Assembly (NCBI GenBank): GCA_964590255.1
Contig: CAZPYA010000098.1
Coordinates: 1-21,124, forward strand
Source of the DNA: JAKIYB01 sp964590255
GTDB lineage: Bacteria; Armatimonadota; Hebobacteria; CAIYQO01
Direction: 5' to 3'
Length of the DNA: 21,124 nt
Below the pieces are notes generated by a model. It worked only from the letters and a program-made list of their open reading frames with translations, was not told the origin of the DNA and ran no database searches. Positions 15,050 through 21,124 of the stretch are shown here, one piece after another. The position numbers and the translations under genes were made by a program. Position 1 is the stretch's first letter, and each line of letters opens with the position of its first letter.

Positions 15050-15703
15050 ATGCCATATTCACGCTACCAGATGCCTGCCGGAATCGAAACGCAGTATCAG
15101 CCCGGATCACGCGGGCGGGTATTGCGAAATAAGCTGGGGATTACCAGCAAATATCTGATGGACAAGATCGAACGCGACGCATTGCTCGACACACAACTCA
15201 GGTATCTGGAAGTTATCGATGCCACAACGCGCTTTACGGACGACCTGTTGTGCCAGATGCACTGGGATTGGCTGGGCGCGATATACGACTGGGCTGGTCA
15301 TTATCGTATAGTCAACGTATTGAAAGGCGGATTCACCTGGCCTGGCGCCTTCACGGTACCAGATAACATGGCGCGCTTCTCACATGAAATTATTGCGCAA
15401 TACACGCCGTGCAACAACACGCCACGCCATGAAATCTGCCATGCACTGGCAATCGTGCACGCGGAACTGCTGTTGATTCACCCATTTCGCGAAGGAAATG
15501 GCCGCCTGGCGCGTTTGCTGGCAGATTTGATGGTGGCACAAGCACGACTGCCATTACCGGCATACCGCTTTGTCGGACGTGGTTCGGTGGCGTATCGAGC
15601 ACGGTACCTGCATGCGGTACAGGAAGCATACCTCATGCGTTACGCAGAGCTGGAAGATTTCTTCGAGGGTGCCTTACGTTTTGGGGCGGAGCTCGCAGGT
15701 TGA
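15050..15703 (+). CDS. fic: Fic domain protein (probable AMP-transferase toxin)
   Basis: The 217-residue protein has the complete Fic active-site motif H-P-F-R-E-G-N-G-R-L-A-R starting at H144, with the preceding helix C-H-A-L-A-I-V-H-A-E-L-L-L-I. Such enzymes transfer AMP or similar groups to Tyr/Ser/Thr of targets. The region before the core includes W-D-W-L-G-A-I-Y-D-W-A-G-H-Y-R, and G-G-F-T-W-P-G could form the target-docking flap. I see no S/T-x3-E-G/N inhibitory motif within the protein, which would make it a class I enzyme needing a separate antitoxin. GGAGG overlaps the end of cbiQ, so translation is coupled to the nickel operon. The lower GC and codon choice differ sharply from cbiQ and cbiO, indicating insertion by transfer. 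Confidence 0.93.
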   Translation: MPYSRYQMPAGIETQYQPGSRGRVLRNKLGITSKYLMDKIERDALLDTQLRYLEVIDATTRFTDDLLCQMHWDWLGAIYDWAGHYRIVNVLKGGFTWPGAFTVPDNMARFSHEIIAQYTPCNNTPRHEICHALAIVHAELLLIHPFREGNGRLARLLADLMVAQARLPLPAYRFVGRGSVAYRARYLHAVQEAYLMRYAELEDFFEGALRFGAELAG

Positions 15704-15834
15704 GTATCATTAACCCGATCAGACGCGCGGAAGTGCGCGCCTTCAAACGCCGAAGACGCATCGACATTGCGGCGCACGGCGGCCAGCCGACGCTCGGGAT
15801 CGCGCAGATACGGATTCGATTTGATCAACGACAT
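15640..15834 (-). CDS. Putative Fic antitoxin with S-x3-E-G motif, convergent to fic
   Basis: The 64-residue protein reads K-S-N-P-Y-L-R-D-P-E-R-R, then R-N-V-D-A-S-S-A-F-E-G (S27 to G32), and ends in a Ser/Lys-rich tail. S27-x3-E31-G32 matches the [S/T]-x3-[E/D]-[G/N] inhibitory motif by which Fic antitoxins obstruct ATP binding, and the short helical protein fits the class I antitoxin size. The start has AAGGGG upstream and a perfect TATAAT lies about 30 bases before it. It is encoded on the opposite strand and overlaps the last 64 bases of fic, whereas known class I antitoxins usually lie upstream on the same strand. The antitoxin assignment is an inference from motif plus position. Confidence 0.6.
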   Translation of the reverse strand: MSLIKSNPYLRDPERRLAAVRRNVDASSAFEGAHFRASDRVNDTQPASSAPKRKAPSKKSSSSA

Positions 15835-15860
15835 GGTTCGCCCCTTTCGCGGGCACGACT

Positions 15861-15866
15861 ATTATA
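15861..15866 (-). promoter_or_regulatory. -10 box for the putative antitoxin gene
   Basis: The minus strand carries TATAAT, a perfect -10 hexamer, 27 bases upstream of the antitoxin ATG at 15834. The -35 region is weak. The box lies in the 54-base gap shared with the divergent cbiO start, so transcription would run antisense through the 3' end of fic. Confidence 0.45.
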
Positions 15867-15888
15867 CCCGAAAACGTGGTGAGACACG

Positions 15889-16710
15889 ATGACTGACACA
15901 CTCTTTTCCGTCACCAACGTCACCTTCGCCTACCCGGGCCGGCCGCCGTGCCTGCGCGGGGTGTCCTGCGCCATCGCCGCCGGCGAGCGCCTGGCGCTGC
16001 TGGGGGCCAACGGCAGCGGGAAGACGACGCTGCTGCACCTGCTGGACGGGCTGTATTTCCCCACCGCGGGGGCCATCACCGCGTTCGGCGAGGCGCTCAC
16101 GGAGGAGGCGGTAGAGCGGCCGCCCTTCGGGCCGCGCTTTCGCCGGGCGGTGGGCTTTCTCTTCCAAAGCGCCGACGTAATGCTCTTCAACCCCACCGTT
16201 GAAGATGAACTGGCGTTTGGCCCGCTGCAGTTGCGGCTGCCGGCCGACGCGGTGCGGCAGCGGGTGGAGGACGCGCTGGCGCTGCTGGACATCGCCGACC
16301 TACGCGACCGGCCACCGCAGGCGCTGAGCAGCGGGCAGCAAAAGCGCGTGGCGCTGGCGGCGCTGCTGACGCTGTCGCCCCGCGTGCTGCTGCTGGATGA
16401 GCCTACCGCCGGCCTGGACCCGCGCAGCCAGGCGATGCTGCTGGAATTGCTCGACGGCCTGCACGCCGCCGGGGTCACCCTCGTCACCGCCACCCACGAC
16501 CTCACCCTCATCCCGCACCTGGCCGACCGCGCGCTGGTGTTGGCCGAGGACGGCGGCCTCGCCGCCGATGCCCCCGCCGAGGCCGTGCTGCACAATACCG
16601 ACCTACTGCTGTCCGTCAACCTCATCCACGCCCATCGCCATCGCCACGGCGCCATGGAACACGCCCACCCGCACGTGCACGTGCATGGGCATGAACACGG
16701 GCATGGGTAA
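15889..16710 (+). CDS. cbiO: ECF transporter ATPase CbiO with His-rich C-terminal tail
   Basis: The 273-residue protein is an ABC ATPase of the ECF type: Walker A G-A-N-G-S-G-K-T-T (39-47), Q-loop Q93, signature L-S-S-G-Q-Q-K-R (146-153), Walker B V-L-L-L-D-E-P-T-A-G-L-D (166-177) and the switch H203 in T-H-D. It drives the CbiM/CbiQ complex. Residues 247-273 hold 12 histidines, an unusual tail that could bind or sense nickel in the cytoplasm. It is separated from cbiQ by the fic/antitoxin insertion, and starts 55 bases after the antitoxin ATG. The start codon has GGTGAG upstream. It presumably still depends on read-through from the nikR promoter or on a promoter of its own. Confidence 0.95.
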   Translation: MTDTLFSVTNVTFAYPGRPPCLRGVSCAIAAGERLALLGANGSGKTTLLHLLDGLYFPTAGAITAFGEALTEEAVERPPFGPRFRRAVGFLFQSADVMLFNPTVEDELAFGPLQLRLPADAVRQRVEDALALLDIADLRDRPPQALSSGQQKRVALAALLTLSPRVLLLDEPTAGLDPRSQAMLLELLDGLHAAGVTLVTATHDLTLIPHLADRALVLAEDGGLAADAPAEAVLHNTDLLLSVNLIHAHRHRHGAMEHAHPHVHVHGHEHGHG

Positions 16711-16983
16711 CGCATCTCGCATGCTCGTAATAGCGCCCCTCCCCTGGCGGGCGAGACTCCGTCGCGCCGCGCGCAGAAGCGCTGTGATCGATCTCTCACA
16801 GACCTTTGACCGTGGAACCCGTTCGAGGTGCTGGTACCGTGGTCGGTGGCTGGCTCGCGCGGCATGGCCTGGCTACTGAAGTGCGACAATACCGTTCTTT
16901 ACTTGCAACTCAAGCCATCCCATACGCGTATTGAGACAGTGAACGTGCATCAGCACGCAATTTTCTGGTGAAGGAGACTTTCC
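16711..16983. other. Non-coding gap after cbiO
   Basis: No clear gene, terminator or RNA gene seen. A 6-bp inverted repeat CTGTGA-N8-TCACAG (16782-16801) is present. A frame of about 50 codons ending at 16974 has no start codon or ribosome-binding site. GC content falls across this gap from the nickel operon to the following lower-GC block. Confidence 0.4.
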
Positions 16984-17562
16984 ATGCAACGTATGATGAT
17001 CACCCTCGGCTGCGTGTTGCTGCTAGCGATGACCAGTTGGTCGGTGACGCCGAACGTGACGGCAACCGGTGGCGTGACGGGAACCGGCAACGGCCTGGCG
17101 CACGCACGCATCTTCCAGGGAACGGTGACGATTACCGGACAGGGCACCTTGCACTATGCCGTGGGGGCGACCGTCAAAATGACCAGTGGCACCATCGGTG
17201 ATCAGTATTTCACCGAGAAACGGCCGCGTGGCAATAAGCACAATGATTCCTTCATGCACTACAAAAATTTCAACGGTACCGCGGTCATCACTGGTGAAGA
17301 TGTGCACATTTTCTTTAGGGGGAATGGTCTCACACTGACGGCGGCAGGCGCCGGACGCGCGCATTTCGTCGGGACCGGCACATTCACTACCCAACCCCAG
17401 TCTAGCGGGTATAACACCGGCCAATGGGCGGCACGGCCGAAGACGAAAAGCGGGCACACCGACAAGTGGTGGGAGAGCATCCGCATCGTCTATGGCGTCT
17501 ACACCTTTAAACACGCGAAGGACGCGACTGGTAGTGAATCCGCACCAAGTTTCGCCCTGTAG
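16984..17562 (+). CDS. Exported beta-rich protein of unknown function
   Basis: The 192-residue protein has a signal peptide (about 1-20, M-I-T-L-G-C-V-L-L-L-A-M-T-S) and then a Gly/Thr-rich beta-repeat pattern (V-T-A-T-G-G-V-T-G-T-G-N-G, G-T-V-T-I-T-G-Q-G-T-L, G-T-A-V-I-T-G-E-D-V, A-H-F-V-G-T-G-T-F), consistent with a small beta-sandwich or beta-helix-like fold. Cys10 lies within the hydrophobic stretch without a proper lipobox, so it is probably not a lipoprotein. AAGGAG precedes the ATG. No family recognised. It is the first gene of a lower-GC run of exported proteins. Confidence 0.75.
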   Translation: MQRMMITLGCVLLLAMTSWSVTPNVTATGGVTGTGNGLAHARIFQGTVTITGQGTLHYAVGATVKMTSGTIGDQYFTEKRPRGNKHNDSFMHYKNFNGTAVITGEDVHIFFRGNGLTLTAAGAGRAHFVGTGTFTTQPQSSGYNTGQWAARPKTKSGHTDKWWESIRIVYGVYTFKHAKDATGSESAPSFAL

Positions 17563-17608
17563 CGTCCGGGGCAGGGACACCTAATGAACAGCACTGGAGG
17601 AATCACAC

Positions 17609-18718
17609 ATGCGAAAACTCATGATGTTGGCATTACTCGTCGGGCTCATGCTCGGGGCGATGGCACAGGCGCCACGCCATATTATCCTGATCGGATGGGA
17701 TGGCGCTCAGCGCAATCATGTGAATGAGTGTTTACAACGCGCGGAATTGCCGAATTTGGCGGCCCTGAGCGCCGCCGGCACTAAGGTTGACATCGATATT
17801 ACTGAAGTGACGGATACCAAGGCCGGCTGGTCACAGATACTGACCGGTTACAAGGCCGCAGTGACCGGCGTCTACAGCAATAGCAAATATCAACCCATCC
17901 CGAAGGGGTATTCAATCTTTGAGCGGCTGGAAGCCGCCGATGGCGCCAAGCAGATCGCCACGCTGGCCGTGATTGGCAAAAAGGGGAATATCGATGCCGA
18001 CGGTCCCGTACGCATACCGTATGCGTCGATGGAGAAGCGGCAGCAGAGCAATCCTCAGCACGCGAAGAAAGCCGGAAAAAGCGGCACGGTGGTCGAGGAG
18101 AACGGGAAGAAATATCTGGCCCTCCCAGGCAAACCCTATTTCCACACCAAGGACGGCATGGATCTGTTCCTGAATGGCCTGGAGAAAAATGATGCTGTCG
18201 GGGCCAAAGCGCTCGAGGTGCTAGAGCAGCAAAAGGACAAACCGTTCTTCTTCTTCATTCATTTCGCCGAGGTTGACCATCAAGGGCATCGGTTTGGTGA
18301 AAACTCCAAGGAATACAACGATGCCCTCATCTCTTGCGATACCTGGCTCGGAAAAATCCGCGAGAAAGTCAAGGCACTGGGGTTAGAGGGTGACTCCCTT
18401 ATCTACGTCACGGCTGACCATGGCTTTGACGAAGGCCAGAAACAGCATAAGGATGCGCCGACCGTCTTCCTGGTCACCAATGATAAGGGGGTCGTGCGTG
18501 GAGGCAACCGCATGGATATCGCTCCGACGATTTACGACCGTCTGGGAATCGACATGACGAAAATGCTGCCACCGCTAGACGGAACATCCCTGTTGAAAGC
18601 GTTACCGCCGAAGCCAGCCGTCGCCGGCATTTTCCAACAATCCGTCACCGCAGTCCGGCAGTTCTTTATGAGCTACCCGGTTGCGGCCACTAAGCAGATA
18701 TCACACATCGTTGCCTAA
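17609..18718 (+). CDS. Exported alkaline phosphatase-superfamily hydrolase (phosphodiesterase/nucleotide pyrophosphatase-like)
   Basis: The 369-residue protein starts with a signal peptide (1-20, cleaving near A-M-A-Q-A). Motifs of the alkaline phosphatase superfamily follow: D31 in I-G-W-D-G, a candidate nucleophile T70 in V-T-D-T-K-A-G-W, the second metal set D223-H-Q-G-H227, D270-H271 in V-T-A-D-H-G-F, and H280. The W-D-G start and E-V-D-H-x-G-H block fit the type I phosphodiesterase/nucleotide pyrophosphatase branch, so it likely cleaves phosphodiesters or phosphomonoesters outside the cytoplasm; sulfatase activity is less likely because no C/S-x-P-x-R motif is seen. It has GGAGG upstream. 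The substrate is not determined. Confidence 0.85.
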   Translation: MRKLMMLALLVGLMLGAMAQAPRHIILIGWDGAQRNHVNECLQRAELPNLAALSAAGTKVDIDITEVTDTKAGWSQILTGYKAAVTGVYSNSKYQPIPKGYSIFERLEAADGAKQIATLAVIGKKGNIDADGPVRIPYASMEKRQQSNPQHAKKAGKSGTVVEENGKKYLALPGKPYFHTKDGMDLFLNGLEKNDAVGAKALEVLEQQKDKPFFFFIHFAEVDHQGHRFGENSKEYNDALISCDTWLGKIREKVKALGLEGDSLIYVTADHGFDEGQKQHKDAPTVFLVTNDKGVVRGGNRMDIAPTIYDRLGIDMTKMLPPLDGTSLLKALPPKPAVAGIFQQSVTAVRQFFMSYPVAATKQISHIVA

Positions 18719-18737
18719 TTTGGTAGGAGGAGACGCT

Positions 18738-18803
18738 GTGGTGGCATGCCTATTTGCCAGGCGAGACGCGCGAATTAACAGCACCCCGTTGATGCGCAGA
18801 TAG
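18738..18803 (+). CDS. Possible 21-residue leader ORF
   Basis: A GTG start with an exact GGAGG upstream (GGAGGAGACGCT) opens a 21-codon frame ending at TAG, 14 bases before the next gene's start. The ribosome-binding site is stronger than that of the following gene. It may be a leader peptide coupling translation to the glycosidase-like gene, or a decayed start region. Confidence 0.2.
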   Translation: MVACLFARRDARINSTPLMRR

Positions 18804-18816
18804 CAGGTGGGTCACG

Positions 18817-20682
18817 ATGGGCGCGAACCGCCAGTCATCTGGAATATTCCGGCTTGGTATTATCATGAAACACATGCACCCGAAGTTCACTGGCTTCGCC
18901 AGCAAGTTCATTCTTATCGGCCTGATCGGCATCATCTCTCTATCCATGCTCAAAGCCGAACCGCTTCCCAGCTCCTTCGGGGTGTGGGATCGGGGCGAGG
19001 CCCAGGATCTCCACGCGTATCCCTTTCTGAAGGGAACGTCTTTCGGTGCACCATGGAATAGTGTGGAGAAGCAGCCAGGGGTCTTTGACTGGAGCGCGAT
19101 GGATCAGGCGGTTGAGCGCGCGCATACGAATAATATCTCGATTTACTGCTCATTCGAGGCCGGTCCGCAAACGCCGGATTGGGTGTATGACAAGGGTGTC
19201 CCCAAGGTGATGACGGATGACGACAAGCACCAGGACAAGTTTCCCTACTACCCGTATTACCTCTCTCCCGACTACAAAATGTATTATACTCGCTTCATCA
19301 CGGAAGTCGCCAAGCACATCCACAGCTACCCCAAGGACCGACAGGAGCGCATAGCCTTTATCCAGGTAAAAACGGGCTGCACCGGTGATGAGACCGCCTA
19401 CAAAGGCAAGGCGCGTGACCGCAAATACGACTTGCCCAAGAGCTCCCCGGAATGGCTCGCTTTTCGATTGGAGATCTTCGCGTTGTATGCGAAGCTGTTC
19501 GATCAAGGTCCCGACCCGAGGATCAGCCTGCTTTTTGGTTCGATTGCCGGCGATGACGAAAATGGAGAGGAAGGCAAAAACCCGAAAGCATGGCAATGGG
19601 TGACTAACCATATCACCGGAAGCTTTGGCTGTAAAGTCGGCGCCCTTTCGCGCGGGCATCATTTAAGCGGGGAGCAGTCAACCGTGACAACCTGGCAGCG
19701 CTACCTCATCAATCCCCAAGGACTTACGATCTTTAGCCGATCGGAGATGGACCAAACGTGGCAGAAAGCCTGGTATCAGTTAAACGTTCCGCTGAACTTC
19801 TACTGGGGGGCCCTCAATGCGCTGAACAGTGGACAAAGCGTGTGGGACGTCACCAGGAGCGCCATTGAAGCAAGCCCGGCGCAGGGCTTTGACTATTCCT
19901 TCTACTTCTTCAATCGTTATGCTGGGCAGATCCATCCCAAAACCGCGACCGATGCCTTCTGTGCCTTGCACAAGGGGTTGGATGCCGCCGATACCAAGGC
20001 GTTTCCAGAAGCGAAGTTCGGTCACGCCAGTAAAGGTAATGTGGATCGTATGCTAAAGATCTGCACCGCATTTGCACGGTATGGCGCCAGCGTGGACGAC
20101 AAGGATGCCTTGACGATGGGGCAGGTTGCGCAGCGGGATCGTCAAAAAGGCTTCAATGACGTGGGCTGGGATATTTGGCCGGATAACTACTCGCGGTTTC
20201 TCACCCAGATCGATGCCGATGCGACTTCCATTCCCCTGTGGCGTGTGGGCGGGCCGATCACCAATACGTCCTCCATCTATTCTCGGTTTGCGCGCGGCTT
20301 TGAGCACGCGACGGGAAAGGACGCCATGTATTTCAAGCTGCACGAGGGTTTCGTCCAGGACAACAAGCCCAAGGTCATGTCCATTCATGTCGTATGGTAT
20401 GATAACCATGCGGGATCTGCGTGGGAACTCGTGTATGACGCGGGTGAAGCCGCCATGAAAACGGCGCTGACGGTTACCGGGAAAGGGGACAAACAGTGGC
20501 ATGATGCGACCGTCACGCTCCTTGATGCCGTGCTGTTTCGCGGCGGCACCAAAGGCAGCGATATCGCCCTGGTCAACACGGATGATCACGACGATACCTT
20601 CAGCCTGATCGAAATCCACCGCGGCGTGCCAGCGATGCCAGAGCTTCGTCCTCCTACTATGAGCAATAATAAATCGCACTGA
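18817..20682 (+). CDS. Exported TIM-barrel glycoside hydrolase-like protein
   Basis: The protein has up to 621 residues with an N-terminal hydrophobic export segment (F-I-L-I-G-L-I-G-I-I-S-L-S-M-L, then K-A-E-P). The body has (beta/alpha)8-type motifs reminiscent of clan GH-A/GH42-like glycosidases: P-W-N-S-V-E-K-Q-P-G-V-F-D-W-S-A-M-D near the start, I-S-I-Y-C-S-F, F-I-Q-V-K-T-G-C-T-G-D-E (a candidate acid residue) and later acidic positions. The exact family and the two catalytic acids are not certain. The start at 18817 has AGGTGGG upstream; the ATG at 18865 gives a more usual signal peptide but has no ribosome-binding site. It follows the phosphatase gene on the same strand and may work with it on extracellular polymers. 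Confidence 0.7.
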   Translation: MGANRQSSGIFRLGIIMKHMHPKFTGFASKFILIGLIGIISLSMLKAEPLPSSFGVWDRGEAQDLHAYPFLKGTSFGAPWNSVEKQPGVFDWSAMDQAVERAHTNNISIYCSFEAGPQTPDWVYDKGVPKVMTDDDKHQDKFPYYPYYLSPDYKMYYTRFITEVAKHIHSYPKDRQERIAFIQVKTGCTGDETAYKGKARDRKYDLPKSSPEWLAFRLEIFALYAKLFDQGPDPRISLLFGSIAGDDENGEEGKNPKAWQWVTNHITGSFGCKVGALSRGHHLSGEQSTVTTWQRYLINPQGLTIFSRSEMDQTWQKAWYQLNVPLNFYWGALNALNSGQSVWDVTRSAIEASPAQGFDYSFYFFNRYAGQIHPKTATDAFCALHKGLDAADTKAFPEAKFGHASKGNVDRMLKICTAFARYGASVDDKDALTMGQVAQRDRQKGFNDVGWDIWPDNYSRFLTQIDADATSIPLWRVGGPITNTSSIYSRFARGFEHATGKDAMYFKLHEGFVQDNKPKVMSIHVVWYDNHAGSAWELVYDAGEAAMKTALTVTGKGDKQWHDATVTLLDAVLFRGGTKGSDIALVNTDDHDDTFSLIEIHRGVPAMPELRPPTMSNNKSH

Positions 20683-20794
20683 TCTTAGCAGCACCCGCTA
20701 CCAGTAGACAGTGGGTTCCACTTCCTGTTGCAGGTTGGCTGCACCTTCCTGCAGTCACGCCAATCGCTGTGCTGGATAATGAAGGAGAAAGAAG

Positions 20795-21073
20795 ATGAAC
20801 GGCTCGAAGATAGCGGCACTTGTTGCCAGTCTCGTCATGCTCGTAAGCATTGTGTTTGCCGTCGGACTACTCCTCATCAAGGCTCTCTGGGCTTGGACCG
20901 TGCCGGACCTTTTCCCTGGCGCGGTTCAACAGGGGTTAGTTGCTGGAGAGATATCTTGGGGCACGGCGGCAAAGGGTGCGCTCTTCCTGGCGGTCTTGTC
21001 CGGATTGTTAGGAACTCGGGACTTCCGCTACCACAACACGAAGACCGGCACCCACATCGAGGGAAAGGTCTAG
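20795..21073 (+). CDS. Small two-helix membrane protein
   Basis: The 92-residue protein has two hydrophobic helices, about 6-32 (I-A-A-L-V-A-S-L-V-M-L-V-S-I-V-F-A-V-G-L) and 57-73 (A-A-K-G-A-L-F-L-A-V-L-S-G-L-L-G), linked by a region with W-A-W-T-V-P-D-L-F-P-G-A-V. Similar small proteins of unknown function occur in several soil-type phyla (from memory). AAGGAG precedes the ATG at 20795. It follows the glycosidase-like gene after a 112-base gap with no clear terminator. Function unknown. Confidence 0.75.
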   Translation: MNGSKIAALVASLVMLVSIVFAVGLLLIKALWAWTVPDLFPGAVQQGLVAGEISWGTAAKGALFLAVLSGLLGTRDFRYHNTKTGTHIEGKV

Positions 21074-21124
21074 TACATGACCAGCGTGATTACGCTGGGA
21101 TGCTCGGATAGAGCCGGGTGAGCT

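Noticed and set aside
15700..15882. A 60-codon plus-strand frame opposite the putative antitoxin
   Set aside because: It has no recognised motif or good ribosome-binding site; the minus strand has a Shine-Dalgarno site, a -10 box and the S-x3-E-G motif.
16782..16801. CTGTGA-N8-TCACAG inverted repeat as a CRP-type site
   Set aside because: CRP sites use a 6-base spacer between TGTGA and TCACA; here it is 8, and no promoter elements were found next to it.
16811..16974. Open frame of about 50 codons in the gap after cbiO
   Set aside because: No start codon with ribosome-binding site and no similarity; the only ATG gives about 35 residues.
21077..21120. ATG-initiated frame at the right window edge
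   Set aside because: It stops after 14 codons, within the window, and is too short to support.

Overview
The window reads as a chromosomal segment of a GC-rich, Gram-negative-type bacterium. The signs are exported proteins, a predicted outer-membrane barrel, good Shine-Dalgarno sites before most genes, and mostly 65-70 % GC coding style. The mix of a GH38 alpha-mannosidase, small receiver-only signalling protein, TspO, nickel ECF transporter and secreted sugar/phosphate hydrolases would fit Armatimonadota or a planctomycete/verrucomicrobial relative. That placement is a guess from gene content, not a demonstrated assignment.

Layout. (1) 1-2100 looks like a worn mobile or phage-derived patch: a partial winged-helix-like protein, a stand-alone LexA-type DNA-binding domain, a broken flavodoxin-domain gene, a 47-codon transposase stub and a KorB-like helix-turn-helix protein. 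(2) 2143-6240, minus strand: a protein made of two copies of a Cys-rich domain, behind a complete GH38 alpha-mannosidase and a strong intergenic hairpin. (3) 6625-7314, minus strand: a sigma70-type promoter drives a receiver-only response regulator that overlaps a small membrane-anchored coiled-coil protein. (4) 7511-10122: TspO and a divergent M24 peptidase, then a beta-phosphoglucomutase-like HAD phosphatase. A roughly 160-bp element with near-perfect terminal inverted repeats (MITE-like) follows at 10167-10326. (5) 10477-11769: twin 159-residue TPR-like paralogues, each with its own intrinsic terminator.

(6) 11965-16710 is the centrepiece, a nickel uptake operon: promoter, nikR, a YjbH-like predicted outer-membrane barrel, cbiM/nikM with a CbiN-like C-terminal extension, cbiQ and cbiO with a His-rich tail. 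NikR would sense Ni(II), the barrel could admit it across the outer membrane (inference), and the M/Q/O proteins would pump it across the inner membrane. The cbiQ-cbiO junction is interrupted by a lower-GC insertion. It encodes a Fic AMP-transferase with a canonical active site and, convergent on the other strand and overlapping its 3' end, a 64-residue protein carrying an S-x3-E-G motif like that of Fic antitoxins. This is the most unusual arrangement in the window.

(7) 16984-21073: a plus-strand run of lower-GC genes for exported or membrane proteins: an unknown beta-rich protein, an alkaline-phosphatase-superfamily hydrolase, a TIM-barrel glycosidase-like protein and a two-helix membrane protein. 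No tRNA, rRNA or CRISPR array was seen.
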